Assembly: GCF_005405145.1 (NCBI RefSeq)
Contig: NZ_BJDM01000001.1
Location: 291,094-355,093 of the forward strand
Direction of reading: 5' to 3'
DNA from: Paucilactobacillus kaifaensis
GTDB lineage: Bacteria > Bacillota > Bacilli > Lactobacillales > Lactobacillaceae
DNA: 64,000 nt
The notes beneath the pieces were generated by a model. It was not told the origin of the DNA. It ran no database searches and saw only the letters and a program-made list of their open reading frames with translations. A program made the position numbers and the translations under genes. Shown here piece by piece: positions 8,654-15,977 of the stretch (position 1 is its first letter; every line of letters begins with the position of its first letter).

Positions 8654-10195
8654 ATGAAATATTTAATTGGAACTGATATTGGTACATCAGGGACCAAGAG
8701 TATCTTGATGGATACTACTGGAAAATTATTAGCTCAAGACTTGGAAGAATATGATGTTTTAACGCCAAAACCACTATGGGCAGAGCAATGGCCAAATGTC
8801 TGGTTAGATGGTGTTAAAAATTCAATCCGTGAGGTTGTTAAAAAAAGCGGCATAGATGCTAAAGACATAGCTGGTGTTGGAATTAGTGGATTGTATGGTG
8901 GCTCTGGCATTCCAGTTGATGAAAATATGGAGCCTGTTCGGCCAGACTTAATTTGGATGGACCGACGAGCCGCTAAAGAGACTGAATGGGTGAAACAAAA
9001 TGTCGATTTAGATCGACTATCTGAGATAACTGGGAATGATGTTGTTGATCCATATTACGGATATACAAAAGTATTGTGGATTAAGAATCATGAACCAGAA
9101 AACTGGCAGAAAACAAAACTATTTTTACCACCAAATAATTATGTTATCTACAAGCTGACTGGCGAGGTTTCCATCGACTATTCAGCTGCTGGTAATATCG
9201 GCGGTTTCTATGACATCAACAAGGGCGCATGGTCTCGAGAAATGATGGATGCCATGGGTGTACCGATGGACAAGATGCCACAAAAATTTGTAGATGCAAC
9301 TGAAATTGCAGGCTATTTAACGGATGAAGTAGCTAGTGATTTAGGCCTAGCACCACATACCCCAGTAATTGCTGGTGGTGTTGATGTTGGGGCGGCAAAT
9401 ATTGGCATGGGGGTTCTTGAACCGGGAAGGTATGTTGCTGCTATTGGCTCATCGATGAATGCTGCATTAGTCAGTGATAAACCAATCAAGGGTAAAGGCT
9501 TAATTGTTTGGCCCTATCCATATAAATCGCGTGATTTGGTTTATAATTTTAGTGGTTCAGCAACCGCTGGAGCAATCACAAAATGGTTTAGAGATAACTT
9601 TGCTGGTCTCGAAGTTGAGGCTCAGAAAAATGGCGGCGATAATGCTTATGTGGCATTAGGAAAAGAATCTGACAAATTACCAGCCGGAAGTGAGGGCTTG
9701 GTGGTCTTGCCATACTTCATGGGTGAACGAGCACCAATTTGGAATTCTGATGCTAAAGGAACTATTTTTGGCTTATCTTTAGTCCACACAAAAGCACATG
9801 TTTATCATGCTTTTCAAGAAGCTGTTTGCTATGCTTTGCGGCACAGTATTGAAAGTACAGGTGAAAACCTAGGTGACTACATTGTCATTGCCGGTGGTGT
9901 TACTCAATCTCCAGCTTGGGTACAAATGTTTGCTGATGTTACTGGTTATGCAGTTCGAACACCAGTTGAAAATGCAGAAGCTAACTTAGGGGATGTGATG
10001 TTAGCTGGAATTGCAACTGACACTTTAACGGTTGATCAAGTGCAACAATGGCAGGTTCTTGGTGACAAGGTTGAACCGAATCCAAAGAACCATGAAGTTT
10101 ATAATCAGTACTATCGTTTGTACCGCAAACTGTATACTGATTTAGGAACAGATATGAAAGAATTATCTAAGATTTCGGGAATTCAAGAATCATAA
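8654..10195 (+). CDS. FGGY-family carbohydrate kinase (xylulokinase-like)
   Basis: Sugar kinase of 513 residues in the FGGY family. The N-terminal phosphate-binding block GTDIGTSGTKS opens the protein and the C-terminal ATP block (VIAGGVTQSPAWVQMFADV) lies near residue 415. The family length is normal. The immediate upstream dehydrogenase makes D-xylulose or a similar ketopentose a plausible substrate, giving xylulose 5-phosphate for the phosphoketolase pathway. It diverges from classical XylB, so ribulokinase-like or another specificity is possible. A long palindromic repeat begins right after its TAA. Confidence 0.82.
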   Translation: MKYLIGTDIGTSGTKSILMDTTGKLLAQDLEEYDVLTPKPLWAEQWPNVWLDGVKNSIREVVKKSGIDAKDIAGVGISGLYGGSGIPVDENMEPVRPDLIWMDRRAAKETEWVKQNVDLDRLSEITGNDVVDPYYGYTKVLWIKNHEPENWQKTKLFLPPNNYVIYKLTGEVSIDYSAAGNIGGFYDINKGAWSREMMDAMGVPMDKMPQKFVDATEIAGYLTDEVASDLGLAPHTPVIAGGVDVGAANIGMGVLEPGRYVAAIGSSMNAALVSDKPIKGKGLIVWPYPYKSRDLVYNFSGSATAGAITKWFRDNFAGLEVEAQKNGGDNAYVALGKESDKLPAGSEGLVVLPYFMGERAPIWNSDAKGTIFGLSLVHTKAHVYHAFQEAVCYALRHSIESTGENLGDYIVIAGGVTQSPAWVQMFADVTGYAVRTPVENAEANLGDVMLAGIATDTLTVDQVQQWQVLGDKVEPNPKNHEVYNQYYRLYRKLYTDLGTDMKELSKISGIQES

Positions 10196-10336
10196 AAAGT
10201 GTGAACAGAGGTGGGCTGACGACGTCGTAGGTTAAGTAGTAATTATCGATTAATAAATTAGTTTGTGATTTATTGATTGGTAATTACTACTTAACCTTAG
10301 ATAACTACCTCTGTGAGTACGTCTAGTAAAGTCAAA
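10196..10336 (+). repeat. Intergenic palindromic repeat (AGTGTGAAC family)
   Basis: It begins AAGTGTGAACAGAGG just after the kinase stop codon. The core GGTTAAGTAGTAATTA / TAATTACTACTTAACC folds into a long hairpin, with AGAGGT / ACCTCT outside it. The left end matches the repeat family seen after several other genes in this window; the right end (GAGTACGTCT) is divergent. Confidence 0.7.
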
Positions 10337-10381
10337 ATCAGGTTCACAACTCAATTAATATTTCCAAAATATTAGTTTTAA

Positions 10382-10434
10382 AAAGTGAGGAAAAAGGCAG
10401 CTTAGAATCTAAACGCCTTTCACCTCATTTTTTT
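10382..10434 (+). terminator. Terminator upstream of pgpA
   Basis: Nested stem AAGTGAGG, AAAGGC / GCCTTT, CCTCATTTTTTT with a loop of about 20 bases. It ends read-through from the kinase operon. Confidence 0.75.
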
Positions 10435-10518
10435 GTTTAAGCCAATCTAATAGCATTTTACGGCCCGAAACCCTACAATGATGGTGAAGTGTATTTTATT
10501 TAAAGGCGGTGAACTAAA

Positions 10519-11013
10519 ATGATAGATAGTTTTAAATATCCCGATACCAAGGCCTATGAATATGTGGTGGCGGCGCTAGCAGCAAAGGGTGTTACCTACA
10601 AAGAAATTGCTAAAATTACGTATGAACTGCAACAACAATTCTTACCTGACATTGAGCTTAAAGAATATGAAGAGGCAACCATTGATGTAATGCATAAACG
10701 CGAATTACTAAACAACGTAATGGTTAGCCTGTACTTAGACAAGATGGCGACCGAACATAAGCTTGATGAACCGTTGCAATCAATTGTGGCACATGATGCT
10801 GGTGTGTTCGGGGTTGATGAAACATTGGCCTTACAAATCGCCAATATTTACGGCTCAATCGGGGTTACCAATTATGGGCATGTAGATCGAGTCAAACCAG
10901 GTATTATTGGCAAATTAGATCGCGATAGAGACTCAGTTAATACATTTATTGACGATGTGGTTGGTGGTATCGCAGCGGCGGTAGCCGGTAAGTTAGCGCA
11001 TAAATATAGTTAA
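10519..11013 (+). CDS. pgpA: Phosphatidylglycerophosphatase A-like protein
   Basis: A 164-residue protein of the PgpA/YutG family, which dephosphorylates phosphatidylglycerol phosphate in phospholipid synthesis. Typical features are the C-terminal YGSIGVTNYGHVDRVKPG block and the hydrophobic VVGGIAAAVAGKLA end; the acidic cluster DRDRDSVNTFIDD fits the metal-dependent family. It resembles the short Bacillus YutG type without several membrane spans. The ribosome site AAAGGCGGTG precedes ATG. It stands alone between a terminator and the toxin-antitoxin promoter. Confidence 0.8.
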   Translation: MIDSFKYPDTKAYEYVVAALAAKGVTYKEIAKITYELQQQFLPDIELKEYEEATIDVMHKRELLNNVMVSLYLDKMATEHKLDEPLQSIVAHDAGVFGVDETLALQIANIYGSIGVTNYGHVDRVKPGIIGKLDRDRDSVNTFIDDVVGGIAAAVAGKLAHKYS

Positions 11014-11056
11014 AGTACCCATATCTTAAATATGTCAATTCTAAAAATCCTTACAT

Positions 11057-11085
11057 TTGCCTTACTTAATTCAATTGATTATAAT
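11057..11085 (+). promoter_or_regulatory. Promoter of the toxin-antitoxin pair
   Basis: TTGCCT, 17 bases, TATAAT, with the antitoxin ATG about 27 bases downstream of the -10 box. Confidence 0.65.
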
Positions 11086-11111
11086 GTAATAAAAAAGTAA
11101 GGAGAAAGTTT

Positions 11112-11369
11112 ATGACTGAGAAAAACGTATCTGCTACGGTAACTTCAAAAAACCAGGTGACAATTCCAAAGACGGTACGAGATGTTTTAGATATTAGAGA
11201 ACATGATAAGATTGTATTTGTTTTAAGTGAAAATGGTGAAGTAATTGTAAAACGTGAACAAGCAAAAGATATCTGGGAGCTCGCTAGAGAACAGGTCGCA
11301 CAGTATGGCAGTATCAATACTTCAGAAATGGATTGGGGTCCAGATGTGGGTAACGAGGTTATTGATTAA
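11112..11369 (+). CDS. AbrB/MazE-type antitoxin
   Basis: An 85-residue protein with an N-terminal SpoVT/AbrB swapped-hairpin DNA-binding domain: VTSKNQVTIPKTVRDVLDI, then DKIVFVLSENGEVIVKR. The C-terminal 35 residues are acidic and probably wrap the toxin. The RBS AAGGAGAAAG is well placed. Its stop TAA overlaps the toxin ATG by one base (TAATG), the usual translational coupling of type II pairs. It should neutralise the toxin and repress its own promoter. Confidence 0.87.
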   Translation: MTEKNVSATVTSKNQVTIPKTVRDVLDIREHDKIVFVLSENGEVIVKREQAKDIWELAREQVAQYGSINTSEMDWGPDVGNEVID

Positions 11370-11719
11370 TGATTAGTCAAGGTGATATTTTATATCTTGA
11401 TCTCGATCCAGCTAAAGGAAATGAGACTAAAAAAATTAGACCATGTGTAGTGGTTAGTAATGACCAATATAATCAAATTTTTAATACTGTCATTGTAGTT
11501 CCAATTTCATCATCAGATAAATATAAGCAAAGAAAGTATTTAACTTCACCATTTTTTATCGATGTCAGAACAAAAAATAATGTTGTTGACGGAACTATCT
11601 TACTGCAACATTTACGATCGGTTGACCCAGTGGCCAGAACTACTAGTCAGTCTCCCGTTGATCAGTTAGAAAACAGTGTGATCCAAGAAATTTCAACCAA
11701 TTTAGCACAATATTTTTAA
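11369..11719 (+). CDS. mazF: MazF/PemK-family mRNA interferase toxin
   Basis: A 116-residue endoribonuclease of the PemK family. The start GDILYLDLDPAKGNETKKIRPCVVVSN carries the family block with the catalytic arginine (RPCVVV), and VVPISSS near residue 47 carries the second block; DGTILLQHLRSVD is the third. The family cleaves mRNA at short sequences to stop growth. It is coupled to the AbrB-type antitoxin by a one-base overlap. The pair sits next to a tRNA gene, a common landing area for mobile segments, but no other mobile sign is seen. Confidence 0.9.
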   Translation: MISQGDILYLDLDPAKGNETKKIRPCVVVSNDQYNQIFNTVIVVPISSSDKYKQRKYLTSPFFIDVRTKNNVVDGTILLQHLRSVDPVARTTSQSPVDQLENSVIQEISTNLAQYF

Positions 11720-11775
11720 GTACTTGCACTCCCACATCGTTTTAAGGTAAAATACTAGTTGTTCTTTTGATATTT

Positions 11776-11849
11776 GCCTGCGTAGCATAGCTGGTTAATG
11801 CACCCGACTAGTAACCGGGAGATCGTATGTTCGAGTCACACCGCAGGCA
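11776..11849 (+). tRNA. tRNA-Thr (anticodon AGT)
   Basis: Acceptor GCCTGCG/CGCAGGC with discriminator A and D stem GCAT/ATGC. The anticodon loop CTAGTAA has AGT in the middle, and the T loop is TTCGAGT. Two A-C mismatches are present: 31-39 in the anticodon stem (CCCGA/CCGGG) and 51-63 in the T stem (GTATG/CACAC). CCA is not encoded. The mismatches make it a slightly weakened but probably functional tRNA. Confidence 0.85.
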
Positions 11850-11860
11850 TAAAGTTGCTG

Positions 11861-11915
11861 AATACGCCTTCCTAAGCTATGATGTAGATAATCATAGCTT
11901 AGGGAGGCGTATTTT
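11861..11915 (+). terminator. Hairpin after tRNA-Thr that also contains the ybjQ ribosome site
   Basis: A 23-bp stem (one G-T pair) with a seven-base loop, AATACGCC... / ...GGCGTATT, followed by TTTTG. It is well placed as tRNA terminator. Its 3' arm includes GGGAGG, the only ribosome site for the next gene, so in read-through RNA the site would be buried. Confidence 0.7.
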
Positions 11916-11916
11916 G

Positions 11917-12246
11917 ATGGCACAAAAACAAATATTAGTAACTACGACAGAGAATATTCCAAATCAAAAGTTCGAAATTATTGGAGAAGTCTTTGGACTC
12001 ACAACTCAATCAAAAAATATCGTTCGCAATATCGGTGCAGGTTTAAAAAATCTTGTGGGTGGCGAAATCAAGGATTATACCCAAATGATGATTGAATCGC
12101 GTGACATTGCGATTGATCGGTTGCGTAACAATGCAATTGAAATGGGCGCAGATGCAGTGGTTATGATGCGCTTTGACTCCGGGGCAATTAGTACTGACAT
12201 GCAGTCCGTTGCAGCTTATGGTACTGCCGTTAAATTTATTGATTAA
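11917..12246 (+). CDS. YbjQ family (UPF0145, heavy-metal-binding-like domain) protein
   Basis: A 109-residue cytoplasmic protein of the YbjQ/UPF0145 family, known structurally as a pentamer but of unsettled function. It shows the family's start ([21 protein letters not shown]), the middle [22 protein letters not shown] and the end [11 protein letters not shown]. The ATG eight bases after GGGAGG is chosen; frames starting further upstream would overlap the tRNA. The ribosome site sits in the tRNA's terminator hairpin. Confidence 0.85.
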   Translation: MAQKQILVTTTENIPNQKFEIIGEVFGLTTQSKNIVRNIGAGLKNLVGGEIKDYTQMMIESRDIAIDRLRNNAIEMGADAVVMMRFDSGAISTDMQSVAAYGTAVKFID

Positions 12247-12257
12247 GGGTAATTTAA

Positions 12258-12651
12258 ATGAAAATTACAAATGTAACTGCGGCTGATTATGATGAAATTG
12301 ATATGGTGATTCACGCAGCGTTCGAAAATACTGAGCACGGCTATCATCAAGAAGCAGAAATTGTTCATGCAATTCGAACAGAGAGTTCATTTAATCAGCA
12401 ATTAGAGGTCGTGGCGCGAAGAGATGGTCTCGTTGTTGGTCACGCCATGTTATCTGAAATTAAAGTAGTTGGGTCTAATTTAACTTGGTATATAATATTA
12501 TCCACGCTTTGGTTATCAGCCAGCTAGCAACTTTGGAATTAGGGCACCATTTAAGGCTGATGATAACGTAGTCATGATTAAAGAATTAGCTGAAAATAGT
12601 TTGGCTGACATCCAGGGGACAATTGAATATAGTCAGGCATTTAACGTCTAA
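12258..12651 (+). pseudogene. GNAT acetyltransferase, internally deleted and frameshifted
   Basis: The first 74 codons (MKITNVTAADYDEIDMVI to EIKVVGSNLTW) read as the N-terminal half of a YhbS-like GNAT enzyme. Immediately after, the frame runs out, but another frame from about 12502 reads YPRFGYQPASNFGIRAPF to SQAFNV, the conserved C-terminal end of the same family. The middle, which holds the acetyl-CoA loop (Q/RxxGxG/A), is missing, roughly 45-50 codons by comparison with the family. The gene is therefore a deletion remnant; an 89-residue truncated product could still be made. It has a good RBS and a terminator after it. Confidence 0.85.
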
Positions 12652-12657
12652 CTAAAA

Positions 12658-12690
12658 AAGATTGCGGCTAATTAGCCTGCAATCTTTATT
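12658..12690. terminator. Bidirectional terminator
   Basis: AAGATTGC GGCTAATTAGCC GCAATCTT hairpin between convergent genes. T runs flank both sides, the longer one (TTTTTT) serving the degV gene on the minus strand. Confidence 0.8.
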
Positions 12691-12718
12691 TGATTTAATT
12701 GAATAATGGCAATTTTAA

Positions 12719-13603
12719 TTATAACGGATTACTTTCATCCGCCAGTTTCTCCCAATCATAAGCCCAAACAAAGCCCATTGTCTTTTCACCGGTGTGAACG
12801 CTGATAACTGGTCCAAGGTGACTTGAATCAACCGGAATATTAGGAAAATCTTCCTTAAATGTTTCTACCCATTCTTGATTAGCTTTGGGTGCATTGGCAT
12901 CGATGATGGTGACACGCACAGGATAGTCTAACTTGGCTAAATCGGCGGTAAAGTCATTAAGTGCACGGCGGAAAGCCTTTTTCATGGTACGCTCTTTTCC
13001 CAAAGCCACAATTTGACCCGCCTGGTTAAATGTTAGTAATGGTTTAATGCGGAGTAAATTACCGACAAATGCCGAACTGTTCGAAATACGACCAGTACGT
13101 AAGAGGTGGCCTAAATCATCAACCATGAAGTAAACAGAAGTGGTTTCACGAAGTTTCTCCAGTGCAGGCATAATTGTATCCGCATGGGCGCCATTTGCTA
13201 CCATCTTTCCAGCTAACATCGCCATTGCCGCTTCCCCAGCGCTTGCGATTTTTGAATCAAATGGATAAACCTTTAATTTATCATAGCCCTTAGCGAAAAC
13301 TGATAAATTATCAAAGAAGCTGGTAATGCCTGATGATAAATGAATTGAAATAACTTCATCATAGCCCGCTGCTGCTAACTTATCGTAGGCTTCTTCCATT
13401 TGTCCCATTGTTATTTGTGAAGTGGTAGGTAGATTAGTTTCTGTGCGCATCCGTTCAAAAAAGGTTGGTGCATCAATATCGATGTTTTCCAAATATGCTT
13501 GTTGGTCAAAAATTACTGTGATGGGCATGACCGTTAAGTTAAATTTTTTTATTTGTTCTGGAGATAGATAAGCTGCACTATCTGTAACGACAGCGGTTTT
13601 CAT
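12719..13603 (-). CDS. DegV family fatty-acid-binding protein (FakB type)
   Basis: A 294-residue DegV protein. Members bind a fatty acid and present it to the kinase FakA for phosphorylation and use in phospholipids. The family features are TDSAAYLSPEQ at residue 8, TSQITMGQMEEAY near 63 (the TSQ serine contacts the carboxylate), SIHLSSGITSFFDN near 95 and the late HTGEKTMGFVWAYDW block. Full length. Starts with ATG after GAGGATAATAAT. Monocistronic. Confidence 0.92.
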   Translation of the reverse strand: MKTAVVTDSAAYLSPEQIKKFNLTVMPITVIFDQQAYLENIDIDAPTFFERMRTETNLPTTSQITMGQMEEAYDKLAAAGYDEVISIHLSSGITSFFDNLSVFAKGYDKLKVYPFDSKIASAGEAAMAMLAGKMVANGAHADTIMPALEKLRETTSVYFMVDDLGHLLRTGRISNSSAFVGNLLRIKPLLTFNQAGQIVALGKERTMKKAFRRALNDFTADLAKLDYPVRVTIIDANAPKANQEWVETFKEDFPNIPVDSSHLGPVISVHTGEKTMGFVWAYDWEKLADESNPL

Positions 13604-13747
13604 ATTATTATCCTCGTAAATTATATTATAGTAGTCTCCATTATAACGAATGGGGTTATAAATACAACCGATGAATTATGAGTGACTACTTATCGCAATA
13701 ATTGGTATAATGCGAACTAGTGATAAATAGAAAAGGAAGTTAATCAG

Positions 13748-14074
13748 ATGAGTGCAGTAATTCCAGAAAATATGGAAGAAATAATGATTAAGCAAGCAAT
13801 GTTGGCAAAAAATGGCAAGGATGTATCAACTGACGAATTAATTAAACAAGCAGTTTTGGATGCATTTCAGGCATTTATTGACCAAGAATTAGAGGGTCAC
13901 TACGATCAAGTTAGTTGGGATTCTAAACAACTAGTGGTGCATGATATAAATCATGATGAGATTGCACGGATTGATCCGCAAACCGATTCTTTTATAACGG
14001 ATTTTGAGGATAATGCACAGCTTGTACTATTCAAGTTAGAAGATCAAGCTCGTAAACTGATTGGATCGCGATAA
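13748..14074 (+). CDS. Hypothetical protein, 108 aa
   Basis: Not recognised. A small acidic protein rich in Asp, Glu and Gln with a predicted helical N-terminal half (MEEIMIKQAMLAKNGKDVS, ELIKQAVLDAFQAFIDQEL) and no membrane segment or signal. GGAAG precedes the ATG with good spacing, and a promoter-like TATAAT lies about 40 bases upstream. It ends two bases before the next gene, so the two are very probably co-translated; a role linked to that acetyltransferase is only a guess. Confidence 0.7.
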   Translation: MSAVIPENMEEIMIKQAMLAKNGKDVSTDELIKQAVLDAFQAFIDQELEGHYDQVSWDSKQLVVHDINHDEIARIDPQTDSFITDFEDNAQLVLFKLEDQARKLIGSR

Positions 14075-14076
14075 AA

Positions 14077-14559
14077 ATGGAAATAACAAATGTTAAAGCA
14101 ACCGATTTAGAACAATTGATGAAAATTGAACAAGCAGGTTTTACGCCTGATGAGGCAGCAACTAAATTGGCGATGAAACAACGGATAGAAATGATTTCAG
14201 ATAGTTTTTTAGTGGCTAGAACAAAAAAACAAGTAATGGGTTTTGTGAATGGACCAGTAATCAAGCAACGCTATTTAACAGATGATTTATTTACAACGGT
14301 TGTTCCTAATCAAAAGACTGGTGGATTTCAAAGTATATTAGGTTTGGCTGTAGCACCACAGTTTCAGCATCAAAAGGTGGCAAGTGAGTTATTAACAATG
14401 CTAGCACAAACCGCTAAAGATCACCGCAGAGAAGGTATTACACTGACTTGTTTAGCTCGCCTAGTAAACTTTTATGAGCAAAATGGATATACTGATGAAG
14501 GAATATCCAGCTCGACTCACGGCGGCGAGGTTTGGCATAATATGGTCATGATATTTTGA
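14077..14559 (+). CDS. GNAT family N-acetyltransferase
   Basis: A 160-residue GNAT enzyme. The acetyl-CoA region LGLAVAPQFQHQKVASELL (residues 88-106) matches motif A with V/I-x-P-x-x-Q-x-x-x-V/I-x, though the usual RxxGxG is QHQKVA, somewhat degenerate. The C-terminal NFYEQNGYTDEGISSSTHGG fits motif B. It resembles arylalkylamine/YhbS-type members; the substrate is unknown. Two bases separate it from the preceding small gene. Confidence 0.82.
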   Translation: MEITNVKATDLEQLMKIEQAGFTPDEAATKLAMKQRIEMISDSFLVARTKKQVMGFVNGPVIKQRYLTDDLFTTVVPNQKTGGFQSILGLAVAPQFQHQKVASELLTMLAQTAKDHRREGITLTCLARLVNFYEQNGYTDEGISSSTHGGEVWHNMVMIF

Positions 14560-14564
14560 AATAG

Positions 14565-14593
14565 TTGACAATTGCTTCAATTCGTTCTATGAT
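14565..14593 (+). promoter_or_regulatory. Promoter of the methionine-type T-box operon
   Basis: TTGACA, 17 bases, TATGAT: a near-consensus sigma-A promoter just after the stop of the acetyltransferase. Confidence 0.85.
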
Positions 14594-14599
14594 TTTGTT

Positions 14600-14865
14600 C
14601 AATCGTAAATATTAAAAAATGATGAAAAGATGAGTACATTTTTAAGAATTATAATTAGAGAACTTCGGTAGCTGCAAAGAAGGAATAATTCTAAAATGGA
14701 AGATGGTCTTGGTATTCGGGTAATCGAGCAATTGTAAGGTTATCATGGTGCGCTCATTATGGCGTAATGTTAATTAACATGAGAAAGTGTGGCAGCACGC
14801 TTTAAACTAAGGTGGTACCACGATAATTCGTCCTTATTCCAAATTTTGGAATAGGGACTTTTTTT
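14600..14865 (+). promoter_or_regulatory. T-box leader, specifier ATG (Met), before an ABC transporter
   Basis: Stem I is visible: AAGA and AGTAC on the 5' side, GAAG-ATG-G-TCTT on the 3' side, with AGAATTAT/ATAATTCT above the specifier loop. The layout GAA-N-codon-purine-TCTT mirrors known T-boxes and puts ATG (14703-14705) as specifier. The T-box AAGGTGGTACCACG (14809-14822) follows, and the TGGT bulge fits an A discriminator, as in tRNA-Met. The terminator GTCCTTATTCCAAA/TTTTGGAATAGGGAC plus seven T ends the leader. Uncharged tRNA should turn the operon on. TGG is an alternative codon in the loop but does not fit the helix. Confidence 0.82.
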
Positions 14866-14878
14866 GGAGGAAAACAAT

Positions 14879-14926
14879 TTGCGCAAAAAAATTAAGTTGG
14901 TTCAAATTCGTGATGCATTGTGTTAA
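14879..14926 (+). CDS. Micro-ORF after the Met-type T-box (15 aa)
   Basis: TTG start eight bases after GGAGG, immediately beyond the terminator. It reads MRKKIKLVQIRDALC and then TAA. It lies 48 bases before the substrate-binding protein gene. It has no Met codon beyond the start, so it is not a classical attenuator peptide. Similar micro-ORFs follow both trp T-boxes in this window. Whether it is translated is untested. Confidence 0.4.
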   Translation: MRKKIKLVQIRDALC

Positions 14927-14974
14927 ATCACGATTATAGTGACTGTTGAGATAATTTTAAGGGGGATAAAACAA

Positions 14975-15775
14975 ATGAAAAAATGGATTAAAGGTATTGG
15001 TATTTTTGCGTTAGGATTATTATTGGTGGTTACATTGACTGCATGTGGCAAGAACGATTCTTCAAGTAACAAAGCACATTTAAAAACTTCTGGAACCTTA
15101 ACGATCGGATTGGAAGGAACCTTTGCCCCCTATTCGTACCGTGAAAATGGTAAACTAACCGGGTTTGAAGTTGAGTTAGGTAAGGCAATTGCTAAAAAGG
15201 CTGATCTAAAAGCTAAGTTTGTACCAACTAAGTGGGATTCGCTGATTGCAGGGGTTGGTGACGGTAAATTTGACGTTGCACTAAACAATATTACGATTAC
15301 GAAAGCCCGTCAAAAGAAATATGCTTTTTCAACACCATACATTTATTCGAGAACGGTGTTAATTACGAAAAAAGATAATACAGATATTAACAGCGTAAAC
15401 GATATTAAGGGCAAGAAAATTGCTGTAGGGACTGGGACTGATAACGCCGTTCAGGCTGAAAAGTATGGTGCTAAGATTTTACCCTCAAGCGAATTCTCAA
15501 ATACGTTAGCATTAATTGAACAAGGCCGTGCTGAGGGAACTTTGAACTCACGTGAAGCATTATTGTCGTACCTGAAAGATAACCCCAATGCTGATTTGAA
15601 GTATAAACTAGTACCAACAAGTAAGATTCAGTCTGCTAAAATCGCTGCTTTAATTGCCAAGGATAATCCGGGCTTAACGAAAAAAGTTAATAAGGCATTG
15701 AAGGAATTACGTGCTGATGGAACGCTTGAAAAACTATCAGATAAATATTTCACTTCGAATATTACTGAAAAATAG
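14975..15775 (+). CDS. Amino-acid ABC transporter substrate-binding lipoprotein
   Basis: A 266-residue extracellular solute-binding protein of family 3 (polar amino-acid uptake). The N-terminus is a lipoprotein signal with lipobox LTAC at residues 22-25. The mature protein shows TLTIGLEGTFAPYSYRENGKL, the family opening, and later TNAITITKARQK-like and GTGTDNAVQ blocks. ATG is chosen after GGGGGATAAAACAA. The T-box upstream predicts that the imported amino acid is methionine or a close relative, although by fold it could be cystine or glutamine. Two tandem palindromic repeats separate it from its permease. Confidence 0.9.
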   Translation: MKKWIKGIGIFALGLLLVVTLTACGKNDSSSNKAHLKTSGTLTIGLEGTFAPYSYRENGKLTGFEVELGKAIAKKADLKAKFVPTKWDSLIAGVGDGKFDVALNNITITKARQKKYAFSTPYIYSRTVLITKKDNTDINSVNDIKGKKIAVGTGTDNAVQAEKYGAKILPSSEFSNTLALIEQGRAEGTLNSREALLSYLKDNPNADLKYKLVPTSKIQSAKIAALIAKDNPGLTKKVNKALKELRADGTLEKLSDKYFTSNITEK

Positions 15776-15852
15776 TTATAATAGTAGTGTCAGTGATAAA
15801 TGATCTGAATTATGGTAGTTGGACCAAACCTAAGTTTGATTACGGCTTTGTA

Positions 15853-15977
15853 TTTGAAACGTGTTAAATCAGCCAGACTTCTGGGGCTAAATCAATAAAT
15901 CACCGTTCGCTAAGTACGCGAACAATGATTTATTAACTTAGCCTACGAAGTCTTAACGGCTGATTTAGCACTCTGAT
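15853..15977 (+). repeat. Palindromic repeat, tandem copy 1
   Basis: Begins TTTGAAACGTGTTAAATCAGCC and ends GGCTGATTTAGCACTCTGAT. The arms pair over most of the length, with inner GATTTATTAACTTAGCC pairing with GGGCTAAATCAATAAATC. It is head to tail with the next copy at a period of 125 bases. Confidence 0.85.

Noticed and set aside
11112..11849. Toxin-antitoxin pair next to a tRNA read as a genomic island border
   Set aside because: No integrase, no direct repeat of the tRNA 3' end and no shift in base composition were seen.
11827..11916. Longer N-terminus for the YbjQ protein
   Set aside because: The upstream start is inside tRNA-Thr and the frame crosses the terminator hairpin; the ATG after GGGAGG matches the family start.
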